64,000 nt of DNA from Calidifontibacillus oryziterrae (GTDB lineage Bacteria > Bacillota > Bacilli > Bacillales > Bacillaceae_J). Below the pieces are notes generated by a model that was not told the DNA's origin, did no database searches, and saw only the letters and a program-made list of their open reading frames with translations. The translations under genes were made by a program, and so were the position numbers. Position 1 is the stretch's first letter; every line of letters starts with the position of its first letter. The DNA lies in assembly GCF_000331575.1 (NCBI RefSeq), contig NZ_KB223527.1, positions 1,833,842 through 1,897,841 on the forward strand, in the 5' to 3' direction. Shown in pieces: positions 10,576-19,058 of this stretch.

Positions 10576-10606
10576 AGCTCTCCACAAAGAGCAAGGGCGT
10601 ATTTTT
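10567..10606 (+). terminator. Attenuator-like hairpin before the integrase
   Basis: ACGCC..GCTCT / AGAGC..GGGCGT two-part stem followed by ATTTTTATT. It overlaps the end of the leader ORF and lies about 190 bases before int. Confidence 0.6.
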
Positions 10607-10790
10607 ATTGGCGTCTTATTACCATAGGGGGTTCAGGTATTCGTTCAAACATGCGAAGCTCCCTGCGGGCGGTTATCATGAGTCGATTGACTTTGAATAC
10701 GGGGGTTGATGTCTAATAGAGCCAGTTCTTTTGTTCATTGACAATTGAATAGCTCATTTTCACACTAATTTAACTACGGGAGGTTTTATC

Positions 10791-11909
10791 ATGAAAGGTT
10801 GCGTTACTAAACGAGGAAAGACTTGGGCTTTTGTCATTGAAGTCGGCAAACACCCTGTAACAGGCAGACGGAAACAGAAATGGCAGTCAGGCTTTGCGAC
10901 AAGTGAAGAAGCAGAAGCAGCGCTTGCGAAAGCTCTTGTCACATTGAACCAATCCACGAATGCGGGTGAATCCTCTAGTACAAAGGAGACTGTCGCCGCT
11001 TACATGGAATCGTGGCTAAAGCAGAAGAAAGCACAAGTTCGACCTGGCACTTACAAGTCTTACAACTGGATCGTTAACAAGTACATCATTCCGCAGCTTG
11101 GACATCATCCGCTAGACAAGCTTAATCCGATGCAATTACAGAACTTCATTCTTGAACTACAACAAGACACCAAGCTTTCCAACCGTTCCATCAATCACAT
11201 TCGGACTGTGTTACACAACGCTTTGGAGTCAGCTTGTAAGTTTGAGCTAGTCACAAAGAACGTCGCTAAGCCAATCACAGCGCCAAAGGTAAACAAAGTT
11301 CATGTTAAAGTTTGGGACGAGCAGCAGCTTAAGACGTTCTTAACTGAGGCAAAGAGGACAAGGTACTACATTGCTTTCCTTCTAGCAGCCACGACAGGAA
11401 TGAGACTAGGGGAAGTGATAGGAGTGAAATGGGAAGACGTTGACTTCAACAGACAAACGCTTTCCGTAAAACGCTCGTACACACGTGCACACAGTGGCTA
11501 TCAGTTCAACGAGCCGAAGACAGCTACAGGAAACAGAGTCATTGCGTTACCAAAGGCGGTTTTAGAAGAGTTAGAGGCTCATAGAGTTACACAAGAAGCT
11601 GAGAAATCTAAGGAAGGGTACAACGACCACGGGCTGGTTACACAAACAACAAACGGGACCCCAGTAAGCCCGAGGAACCTGTACAGACTCTGGGCAAGTA
11701 TCGTGAAACGAGCAGGCTTACCTAGGATTCGCTTCCATGACTTACGACACACCCACGCCAGCCTTTTACTAAAACAAGGTGTGCACCCTAAAGTCGTGGC
11801 TGAAAGGCTTGGGCACTCAAACATTCAACTGACGCTGAACACGTACAGCCACCTGCTCCCGAATATGCAGGAAGAAGCAGCAGCAAAGTTTGGAGAGTTT
11901 CTAACATGA
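10791..11909 (+). CDS. Tyrosine integrase of element 1
   Basis: Catalyses site-specific recombination between the element and tRNA-Arg. 372 residues: N-terminal arm-binding domain (TKRGKTWAFVIEVGKHPVTG), SAM-like core-binding domain (about 65-150), catalytic domain with Arg I (TTGMRLGEV), HDLRHTHAS (HxxR), LGHSNIQLT and the nucleophile Tyr in NTYSHLLP. GGGAGG precedes the ATG. The gene is about 660 bases from the attL core, the usual place for an integrase. GC content is visibly higher than in the flanking chromosome, a sign of transfer. A leader with an attenuator-like hairpin precedes it. Confidence 0.95.
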   Translation: MKGCVTKRGKTWAFVIEVGKHPVTGRRKQKWQSGFATSEEAEAALAKALVTLNQSTNAGESSSTKETVAAYMESWLKQKKAQVRPGTYKSYNWIVNKYIIPQLGHHPLDKLNPMQLQNFILELQQDTKLSNRSINHIRTVLHNALESACKFELVTKNVAKPITAPKVNKVHVKVWDEQQLKTFLTEAKRTRYYIAFLLAATTGMRLGEVIGVKWEDVDFNRQTLSVKRSYTRAHSGYQFNEPKTATGNRVIALPKAVLEELEAHRVTQEAEKSKEGYNDHGLVTQTTNGTPVSPRNLYRLWASIVKRAGLPRIRFHDLRHTHASLLLKQGVHPKVVAERLGHSNIQLTLNTYSHLLPNMQEEAAAKFGEFLT

Positions 11910-12224
11910 GGCTCTCCTTCCTCTTAAACACAGCCACAAGCCCTCTGCAACCACAAGCAGGGGGCTTCCTTTATGGTTTGAGCCACAGCACCGAAAGCGA
12001 TAATCGCACATGAATCTGCACTCGAACCCCGACACCCCTCACGCTACAGCCACAAAGATGAACACTCGCACTCATTCAACAGTTTCTGAGACCTTTCGCT
12101 CACACAATAGCCACAAGAAAAGCAAGCGTAAACAGGCAGGCTCTAGCTCTTTAACCTTGCCACACTCACACACTTTAACTCACCCACTGCGCAGATAAAG
12201 CGCATTCGCTAAAGGAATTGCGGC

Positions 12225-12445
12225 AGGGTACTTAAGGGTGCCTATAGGGTGCATACATCTCTCGCCCCCTCGTAGCGATCAAGGTGTAAGGGTGCATAGG
12301 GTACTGTTAAAAATATAAAATACTAGAAAACTAGAAAGCTTTTAATGCTGAAACAGTGTACATGTTTCGGGGCGTACCCACAGTACCTTAGCCTCATGAC
12401 CGCTCACAGCGTGGATGAGTTAACAGCACCCTAGGGTACCCTTAA
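12225..12445. repeat. Iteron cluster A, candidate replication origin
   Basis: Several AGGGTRC units in direct orientation (near 12225, 12235, 12246, 12289, 12298) are followed by an AT-rich stretch and then by inverted units (GTACCC, GTACCTT, GCACCCT, GTACCCTT). A 34-base block at 12289-12322 is repeated exactly at 16426-16459 in cluster B. The arrangement resembles an iteron origin with an AT-rich unwinding segment. The rest of 11910-12764 holds no convincing gene. Confidence 0.6.
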
Positions 12446-12764
12446 GGGGTGAACAGTTCCTGTGTGCCTTGCTTAACATTCTGTAGTTCACCTGCACCCA
12501 AACATACAAAAAATAGAAAACTTTAAAGAATTTCTTACATACAGATCTCCGTTCACAATATTGTAAGAAATTAAACGAGTAACGCGGGCGGGGAGTGTGG
12601 CTGAATTTATTAATGGAAATATATGTAAAATTCAATAGCTGAGCTATTGCTTAGGTGGTTTTAGTGGTGGTATAAATTGCATGTGCTTCACTTGTTCTTT
12701 GAAAATGTTAATAGCAGTGGATAGGTGAACATAGTTTCTAAAAATAATTTTAGGAGTGGTTCAG

Positions 12765-13538
12765 ATGATAGTAAAGATCAAAACAAACGCATTAATTGTA
12801 AACCCTTTAGCAAGGGCAATTAATCTAGGAAAGGTGGGACATATGGATTATCTCACAGTTATTCACTTATCAAATTTAAGAGAGCTGGCTGAATACTTAC
12901 AACTTCGTAATATTGCTTTCAACATGTGGATGGACAATCCAACTGAATACTTACACGAAATTATCGTTGTCCATGATAGTAATAATGATAAAGAAGGGAT
13001 TATCTATCGAGTTGATGATGTAACGACGAAGCTTGATTATCTAAGTGCACCAAAAATAAATTTAAAGAAACTTAGACTAACTGAAGCTTCAACAATGACC
13101 ACAAGCCAGATTCAAAATACTCTAAGCAATCTTGAATTCAATTATCAATCTTATCAACCGCAACATACTAATGCAAATTCAAATGTAACACTTACAAGTG
13201 TTGAGGTTATTCATAATAGCGAATCTATTGCTAAAGTGAGAAATCTCAATAATTCAAATCTCACCTTATTGAATGATTCTGTAAAAATGACTTATAACAT
13301 AGCAAATAAAGATAACTCTATTAATCTCGTATTTATTCTTGCATTTAGCAATGGTAAAGCCTACAAAATTCCTTACACTCTTTCGAGTGAGGATATAAAT
13401 CACCTTTGTATCTTCCGACTTCTACGAAGTTACTGTGACTTGATGAAGAATTGTATCTTTCTGTTTGATAAAGTAATTGTTCCTTATATGAATCAAGTGC
13501 AGCAAGATGCGTTAGAAATCAGCGACTTCAATTGGTAG
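12765..13538 (+). CDS. Hypothetical protein in element 1
   Basis: 257 residues starting MIVKIKTNALIV. The ATG at 12765 is chosen because GGAG lies eight bases before it; a GTG nine bases upstream overlaps that site. I recognise no domain. The first 100 residues look alpha/beta (DYLTVIHLSNLRELAEYLQL), the middle is Asn/Ser/Thr-rich and the end is helical with hydrophobic stretches but no clear membrane segment. It lies between the integrase and the Xis-like gene, so a role in element maintenance or control is possible but unsupported. Confidence 0.7.
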   Translation: MIVKIKTNALIVNPLARAINLGKVGHMDYLTVIHLSNLRELAEYLQLRNIAFNMWMDNPTEYLHEIIVVHDSNNDKEGIIYRVDDVTTKLDYLSAPKINLKKLRLTEASTMTTSQIQNTLSNLEFNYQSYQPQHTNANSNVTLTSVEVIHNSESIAKVRNLNNSNLTLLNDSVKMTYNIANKDNSINLVFILAFSNGKAYKIPYTLSSEDINHLCIFRLLRSYCDLMKNCIFLFDKVIVPYMNQVQQDALEISDFNW

Positions 13539-13748
13539 ATTCTAATTATACTAAACTTCCAAAAAATAGGTGATTCACCGCAACCGCCGTGGGCAGTGTT
13601 CCCGTGGGGGCTTGACGCCGCTGTTAAGCGTGTTGTAAGATGTGCTATCTTCTCATTCGCTCTTTGAAAACTGAATAGCAATCAATAATTGTAAGAAATT
13701 GGATGTTGGTGGTAAAATTCAAACGCAAAATTGGAAGGGGGTGAATTC

Positions 13749-13982
13749 ATGCAGTTCCTCATGCGAAAACAAGACTTTGCGAGAGAGCTTGAAATCAATA
13801 GATTCACAGTAAACTTATTCATCAATGACGGAATGCCAGTCTTGAAACCAACTCATGAAGTGACGCTGATTGACTTGCGAGAAGTCGAAAAGTGGCTATG
13901 TGAACAGACAAGCCCGAAAAGAAGAGAATTAAAGGGGGTGGTTACTAAATTAATCATGAGTAAAAGCCAAGAACAAAAATAA
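13749..13982 (+). CDS. Small helix-turn-helix protein, possible excisionase
   Basis: 77 residues starting MQFLMRKQDFARELEINRF. The ATG at 13749 follows AAGGGGGTG, whereas the longer frame has no binding site. It contains a winged-helix of the excisionase/MerR type (FARELEINRFTVNLFINDG... VEKWLCEQ), a fold used by recombination directionality factors. It may direct excision of element 1 with the integrase or act as a repressor. A strong terminator follows directly. Confidence 0.7.
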   Translation: MQFLMRKQDFARELEINRFTVNLFINDGMPVLKPTHEVTLIDLREVEKWLCEQTSPKRRELKGVVTKLIMSKSQEQK

Positions 13983-14010
13983 AAGCGGATCTCTCACCAT
14001 CCGCTTTTAT
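13981..14010 (+). terminator. Intrinsic terminator
   Basis: Perfect 10-base arms AAAAGCGGAT/ATCCGCTTTT around an 8-base loop. It overlaps the stop of the small HTH gene. Confidence 0.8.
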
Positions 14011-14016
14011 CAAAAT

Positions 14017-14085
14017 GAGGCATATACAAAATAATTGATGTGTCTATTGTAACATTCTAGTTTACATAGACACAATATATGCCTC
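14017..14085. promoter_or_regulatory. Large imperfect inverted repeat before the DUF927 gene
   Basis: Outer arms GAGGCATAT/ATATGCCTC; inner arms TGTGTCTATTGTAAC and GTTTACATAGACACA (nearly perfect). It sits 29 bases before the DUF927 start. It may be an operator or a replication/regulatory hairpin. Confidence 0.6.
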
Positions 14086-14113
14086 TTAAAATTCACTGAG
14101 GAGGTTTATAAAA

Positions 14114-16252
14114 ATGGCTCCATCCATTGATGAATTATTACAAGAACCGACAAAACCAGTAAACTTAACAAATCCAGAAGAGTTCAAGATTCATATTTCT
14201 AAATTACAAGACGAACATTTTGACGAAGATATGTTCAATCTTGTCGTTAGAGTTTTAGTTAGTAATAGTGAAAAGAGCGCTCAAATTTCAGTTGTAAAAT
14301 CTTATGTAGATGAATTAATTAAGCGAGGAATTGCGGATGAGACTGACCGCAAAGATCTTGGAGCGGAATTAAGAAGTAAAGCTAAGAAATTGAAAGAAAC
14401 AATTATTACGGAGAAACGTTACTCACATTTCACGGAAGAACACGACTTAAGCAGTGTTATTAATGACTTACCCGTGAAAGTATCGCTTAGAATTCCCGAA
14501 GGTTACAGACTGGATAAAGAATGCGGTATTCTGAGAGCCACCAACAACGGTGGTTATTTGGAAGTTTGCCCTTACATCATCCTACCAGTTCAAATAGTCG
14601 TGGATAAAAGTGATACGAGTGGGGACAAGCTTTGCCGAATTATCCGCTGGAATGAACAGTCACAGAAATGGCAGTACCATCCATACCCAATTTCAATTAA
14701 ACATTTACAAGAGCCACGAGAGATTACTAGACTAAATGGGGCGGGAGTCATTGCAATCGGAACAAAGTACAACAAAGCTTTAGCTGACTTCTTCGTGGAT
14801 TTTATTAACTGCAACAACATGCTTACGAATCTACCCACAAATGTGGCGATTCATGCTTGCGGCTGGACTGAAGAAAGATTGTTCTTCCCTTTCACCACCC
14901 AAGAGAAAGGAGAGGATTTAATATTTACAGGAAAGCCAAACACGACGGTAAACGGGATCAAATCAGCAGTGGAAGAACTTCCAGTTGGCAGCATGGATGA
15001 AGCAAAGAACATTATCAACACATTAAGTGGCAACCCTGTGTTTGCGGTTATGCTGGCAGGTTGTTTAGCCTCTCCACTCGTTCCTTTTATGAAGGGAATT
15101 CTGGACGAGAACATTGGAATAGATTTATACGGAAAGACTACCTCTGGCAAAACAACCATCCAAATTTTTGCCACTAACTTGATTTACGGACTTGGTGATG
15201 AGTTAAAGACTTCTTGGGCAAACGCTAAAGTAGCTGGAATATGGAGAAAAGCAGAAGCTATAAATAACTTACCTTATTGTATAGATGACAATCATCGCGC
15301 AGGGGAGCATCTCGCAGGAGTTTCTCATGACCTTATCAACCGTCGAGAAGGGGATAAGAGTGCGAAGACTGGGGACAGTTGGAGTTCCAAAGATAACACC
15401 AAGGATCAGTACACGGGTGTGATTCTTTTCAACGGTGAAGTTAGCATAAGCACAAAATCTCCACAGGATTCAGCAGGAATTTACGGAAGAATAATCATGA
15501 TTAATCAGAAGCCCTTCCCTAGCGATTATGATCATTTCAAGGTTGAAGCGTTAAAGAATCGAGTTTATTCAAATCGTGGGCACTTCGCCAAACCTTGGAT
15601 TGAGCATATAGCCAATATTGATAGTAATTCACTAAAGAATGAAGTCGCATTTATCAGCGAAGTATTTGAAGACAAAGACGCAGATGCACTTTATGGGCGT
15701 TTAGTAACGAAAGCCTCTTTACTCGTTTGGTGCCTAAAGGAGTTCAATAAGCTGTTTAACATGAATGTGGACGTGGATAGAGCGATTGAACTACTTAAGC
15801 AGTCTATGAATTCAGCCACAAACAACGTGAATGTAGCTGATAAAATCGTTAAGAGAATTGTTGAAAGCGTGTTTCAAAGAATCGTATATTATCAAGCTCA
15901 GGGATATTCAAAGTACATCATGTTCAATCACCTTCCGAATGAGAGGAATGGTAACATCAATGTCGTGTATAAAGACAATGACTATTTAATCATCACTCTC
16001 GATGTTCTTAAGGAAATTTTAAAGGGTACTTCCCACTCGGAAGAAAGTGCAAGAAATTTACTAGCATCTGCTGGTTATATTGAAAAGGCTGCTTCTAGGA
16101 GACATTCACGCCCAAAGCAATCACATGAATCGCAGAAGGCACACATGACAGGCTTCAAATTCAAATATGAAGATATTAAAGACTTCATTCCAGAAGAAGC
16201 AGATTATGATGAAGCAGATGATATTATAGCAGACGTGCCTATCATGATTTAA
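14114..16252 (+). CDS. DUF927 domain protein, helicase/primase-like
   Basis: 712-residue cytoplasmic protein with the DUF927 region found in phage, plasmid and island replication proteins. A Walker A motif is near residue 340 (LYGKTTSGKTTIQ), and an acidic Walker B-like stretch (LPYCIDDNHRAG) lies about 55 residues later. Conserved GDSWSSKDNTKDQY and GIYGRIIMI sequences follow. GAGGAGG precedes the ATG. The gene is flanked on both sides by homologous iteron clusters, which supports a role in initiating replication of element 1. No canonical archaeal-eukaryotic primase signature is evident to me, so helicase or loader is as likely as primase. Confidence 0.85.
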   Translation: MAPSIDELLQEPTKPVNLTNPEEFKIHISKLQDEHFDEDMFNLVVRVLVSNSEKSAQISVVKSYVDELIKRGIADETDRKDLGAELRSKAKKLKETIITEKRYSHFTEEHDLSSVINDLPVKVSLRIPEGYRLDKECGILRATNNGGYLEVCPYIILPVQIVVDKSDTSGDKLCRIIRWNEQSQKWQYHPYPISIKHLQEPREITRLNGAGVIAIGTKYNKALADFFVDFINCNNMLTNLPTNVAIHACGWTEERLFFPFTTQEKGEDLIFTGKPNTTVNGIKSAVEELPVGSMDEAKNIINTLSGNPVFAVMLAGCLASPLVPFMKGILDENIGIDLYGKTTSGKTTIQIFATNLIYGLGDELKTSWANAKVAGIWRKAEAINNLPYCIDDNHRAGEHLAGVSHDLINRREGDKSAKTGDSWSSKDNTKDQYTGVILFNGEVSISTKSPQDSAGIYGRIIMINQKPFPSDYDHFKVEALKNRVYSNRGHFAKPWIEHIANIDSNSLKNEVAFISEVFEDKDADALYGRLVTKASLLVWCLKEFNKLFNMNVDVDRAIELLKQSMNSATNNVNVADKIVKRIVESVFQRIVYYQAQGYSKYIMFNHLPNERNGNINVVYKDNDYLIITLDVLKEILKGTSHSEESARNLLASAGYIEKAASRRHSRPKQSHESQKAHMTGFKFKYEDIKDFIPEEADYDEADDIIADVPIMI

Positions 16253-16258
16253 ACAAAA

Positions 16259-16293
16259 CTAAGGCTCTTCTTTAACTTGGGAGAGCCTTTAGT
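16259..16293 (+). terminator. Terminator after DUF927 gene
   Basis: AAGGCTCTT/AGAGCCTTT stem shortly after the stop. Confidence 0.65.
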
Positions 16294-16348
16294 GTATTTC
16301 CTCATTTATTTCAGCTACAAGATAGCTCTAACGAAAACCTCAAACAAA

Positions 16349-16596
16349 CAGGGTTCCATAGGGTACATATAGGGTGCATATTAGGGTGCTTATACCTCAT
16401 TAACGCCACGGACGGTTATCTTTAAAGGGTGCATAGGGTACTGTTAAAAATATAAAATATAAAGAAAAGAAGAAATATGAACACAAGAAGAAGTAGTATA
16501 TTCATTTTAACAGTACCCTCAGCACCTTATATCTCCTCACCGCTCACAAGGTGGATGAATCATATGCACCCATATCAGTACCCTATGAGTACCCTT
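16349..16596. repeat. Iteron cluster B, second candidate origin
   Basis: Same design as cluster A: direct AGGGTRC units (16349-16440), AT-rich centre, then inverted GTACCCT/GCACC units (16512-16596). It shares an exact 34-base block and the ACCGCTCACA..GTGGATGA block with cluster A. The rest of 16600-17230 has no gene I can support. Confidence 0.6.
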
Positions 16597-17232
16597 CCAC
16601 TTGTACTTCTAAGTAAAGAGCAGGAGAAACGGAACCCTTTACACTTCCCCCTAGTTAGTGGCTGAGTTTGTTGCTTCCTTTGTGACTTGTTACTTCCTTT
16701 ACACACATGAAGAGAGGGCACAAGACCGTCGTCCGTACCCCCTCTTTTTACCTTTGCTTTTTATGCCTGGATTTTATCACCCTCGGAATCCACTCGCAAT
16801 TCCCCCTATTCTCTTACACCTAGCGAAGGGTTGTGCTCACTCCCTGCTTGTGGATGTGCTTATGTTGCCGAAAGCGTTCTAGCACCTTCTCCTTGTTAAA
16901 AGGGCTGACAAACTACCTTTAGCTGCATTCTCAAACTCAAACTTCAACTCTCGTAGATTCACATGGCAATCCACCCTCATGAGCACACCTAGTTAATGAA
17001 ATAGGGGTCACAAGGCTCCTTCGTAAAGTAAACAGGGGTTGTCAAAGCTTGTATTCCTAACTGGGTCCTAGGCTTGGCGCACTCTTCTTGCCCTCAACTT
17101 TGTGGATGACTTCTACTAAAAGAGCTTTCTAACTATTGCCGTACCATGTCGATTTATAGGGAATAATTGACAGAAAATTTAAGCAAGTGTTAAAATTTTC
17201 TTAGGAAAATAATAACATTTGGGGGTGTTGGG

Positions 17233-17421
17233 GTGGCTACTTATGATAAACGAGAACTGTCGGGGTTACTAGGAGTTAGCAAGCGCACCTTAGAAAGGTG
17301 GACAAATGAACTCGGCTTGCCCTGCCAAAGAGTGGGTGAGTTAAAGAAGTGTTATTTTGACGAGGGACAAGTCATGAATTGGATGGAACAACGAACTAAG
17401 TTATTTAGAGGGGGAAACTAG
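17233..17421 (+). CDS. MerR-like small DNA-binding protein
   Basis: 62 residues, GTG start with GGGGGTGTTGGG just upstream. MATYDKRELSGLLGVSKRTLERWTNELGL is a clear helix-turn-helix of the MerR/excisionase class, with a short wing (CYFDEGQVMNWMEQR). It ends five bases before the SLH gene and is probably co-transcribed with it, so it may regulate that gene or element functions. Confidence 0.75.
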   Translation: MATYDKRELSGLLGVSKRTLERWTNELGLPCQRVGELKKCYFDEGQVMNWMEQRTKLFRGGN

Positions 17422-17425
17422 GAAG

Positions 17426-18586
17426 ATGAATCTTAAGAAAGTTATTGTAAGTTCAACGTTAGCTTTATCATTAGCATTATCAGCTTCACCAAGCGGCTCA
17501 TTAGCTGCAACTCCTGCGGATGTAAAAGGACATTGGGCAGAAGGTGACATCAACGCAATGGTCGATAAAGGGCTTATAGGTGGTTATCCAGATGGGACAT
17601 TTAAACCAAATGCTCAGATTACTCGGGCAGAATTCTCAGCTATTTTAAACAGATCCTTAGGCTTTGATGCGCAGGCAGGCTCAGCTTTCTCAGATACAAA
17701 GAACCACTGGGCAGCCAATGATATTAACACTCTTTTCAAGAATAACATCATTCAATCAAAGGACTATGGAAATAAGTATGTACCTAACAAAAATATTACT
17801 CGTTTGGAAATGGCTCGTATGATTGCGAGATCACTAAAGGAAACAGCAAAGGATAATGGTGCTTCAAAATTCAAAGATGTGGGTAAGGTTAGTAGCGAAG
17901 ACTTAAAGCATATTAGTTTGAATGTGGAAAAGGGTGTTATCGGTGGTTATCCTGATCAAACTTTCAAACCAGATCAAAGTGCCACAAGAGCCGAAGCGTC
18001 TAAAATGTTGAAGAAAATGCTTGATGTGAAAAATGGCGGGGCAAAAGTTGAAGTGCCCAAACCTGAGCCAAAACCTCAGCCTAAAACTGAGAGCTTTATT
18101 CCTGATAATCTTCGTGCGGAAGTAAAAAACCCTAATCCAAAAACTGCTGCTGAGGTTCAAGAGAACCTAGAAGAATCAACATTATATAACTTTACTGGTG
18201 ATCTAAAAAATGCGGATCATAAGTGGGCAGACACTAAGGATGTATTGCTGGACGATAAGAATGGTAGGGTTAAGGGTATAATTCGTATGAAGTTGCCAGC
18301 AAGTGATCTCAAAATTGAAGTTGATAAGACTCTTGGATATAACATGCTGGTGTCTAAAACATTGGAAGAAAAAGGTTTTATTCATGGCGGAGACCTAATT
18401 GATGACGGTAAGATTATCGATCCTATAGGGTATGTAGGTGGTGGTCGTTACGGCGTCGGTAAAATCTCAGATGGTAATATTTATAAGGCTGATTATATAG
18501 CATTCACAAGACAAGGCTCAGAAATACATTCCAGTTTAACAGGACCTCTTTTCTACGTAATTATGGAGAATCCATTTAAAAAATAA
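17426..18586 (+). CDS. SLH-domain surface protein
   Basis: 386-residue secreted protein: signal peptide (about 1-28, ending SLAA), then three S-layer homology repeats at about 33-75 (KGHWAEGDINAMVDKGLIGG), 87-135 and 147-195 (KGVIGGYPDQTFKPD). These bind pyruvylated wall polymer. A Pro-Lys linker (about 208-220) leads to a C-terminal region of about 160 residues that I do not recognise. GGGGG precedes the ATG. It is the only evident cargo gene of element 1 and would change the host surface. Three SLH units are the usual number for anchoring. Confidence 0.85.
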   Translation: MNLKKVIVSSTLALSLALSASPSGSLAATPADVKGHWAEGDINAMVDKGLIGGYPDGTFKPNAQITRAEFSAILNRSLGFDAQAGSAFSDTKNHWAANDINTLFKNNIIQSKDYGNKYVPNKNITRLEMARMIARSLKETAKDNGASKFKDVGKVSSEDLKHISLNVEKGVIGGYPDQTFKPDQSATRAEASKMLKKMLDVKNGGAKVEVPKPEPKPQPKTESFIPDNLRAEVKNPNPKTAAEVQENLEESTLYNFTGDLKNADHKWADTKDVLLDDKNGRVKGIIRMKLPASDLKIEVDKTLGYNMLVSKTLEEKGFIHGGDLIDDGKIIDPIGYVGGGRYGVGKISDGNIYKADYIAFTRQGSEIHSSLTGPLFYVIMENPFKK

Positions 18587-18591
18587 CTATC

Positions 18592-18628
18592 AAGGGGCGT
18601 TGGTCTTATGGACTAGCGCCCTTTTTAT
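18592..18628 (+). terminator. Terminator after the SLH gene
   Basis: Imperfect stem AAGGGGCGTTGGTC / GACTAGCGCCCTT followed by T-run. Confidence 0.7.
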
Positions 18629-18629
18629 A

Positions 18630-19058
18630 TAATTGTGCATCTGACCATCTTGAGGTTATAATTCTTCTGTAATTTCTCTTGCATTATCTTTCCCTTTAAG
18701 TTATCTGAACCGCATCCGATTCATATACTTACTCACCACCTCCATCATCTTCATTCACATTCATCTTAAATTCTCGTCTGTATATTCATTTTGTATTTCT
18801 CTGCTTATGTGGCTAGTGCAATAGTTGCAAACGTTCGTTCGATTTAACTACAACTTTAGCTAATACCCATTGTTCCCATATTATTTAACAAGTTTTCTCC
18901 GTGAACTTTGTGGTTCAATTGCAACAGTCCCCTTCACAAAGTGCCAGAACAAACATATATTACAAGTCGTCTTCATTCATTTTCCCTATGAGCTTCTTTT
19001 AATCTACTTGTGACTTGCTACAATACCCCTTCAAAATAATAATTGTCGGGGTATAAAA
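18630..19058. other. Non-coding stretch, nothing recognised
   Basis: About 430 bases between the SLH gene and the convergent recombinase. No reading frame with a binding site, no RNA gene and no clear repeat was seen. Confidence 0.5.

Noticed and set aside
12010-12198. 62-residue reading frame after the integrase
   Set aside because: Low-complexity His/Ser/Thr composition, no ribosome binding site, and lies in the repeat-rich non-coding region.
13655-13681. Possible rRNA spacer remnant (CTTTGAAAACTGAATA)
   Set aside because: The phrase resembles Bacillus rRNA operon flanks, but there is no rRNA sequence nearby and similar phrases recur before other element 1 genes.
16477-16882. Two overlapping-region reading frames of 62 and 74 residues
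   Set aside because: They cover iteron cluster B and its flank, have no binding site and odd composition; the repeat explains the sequence better.
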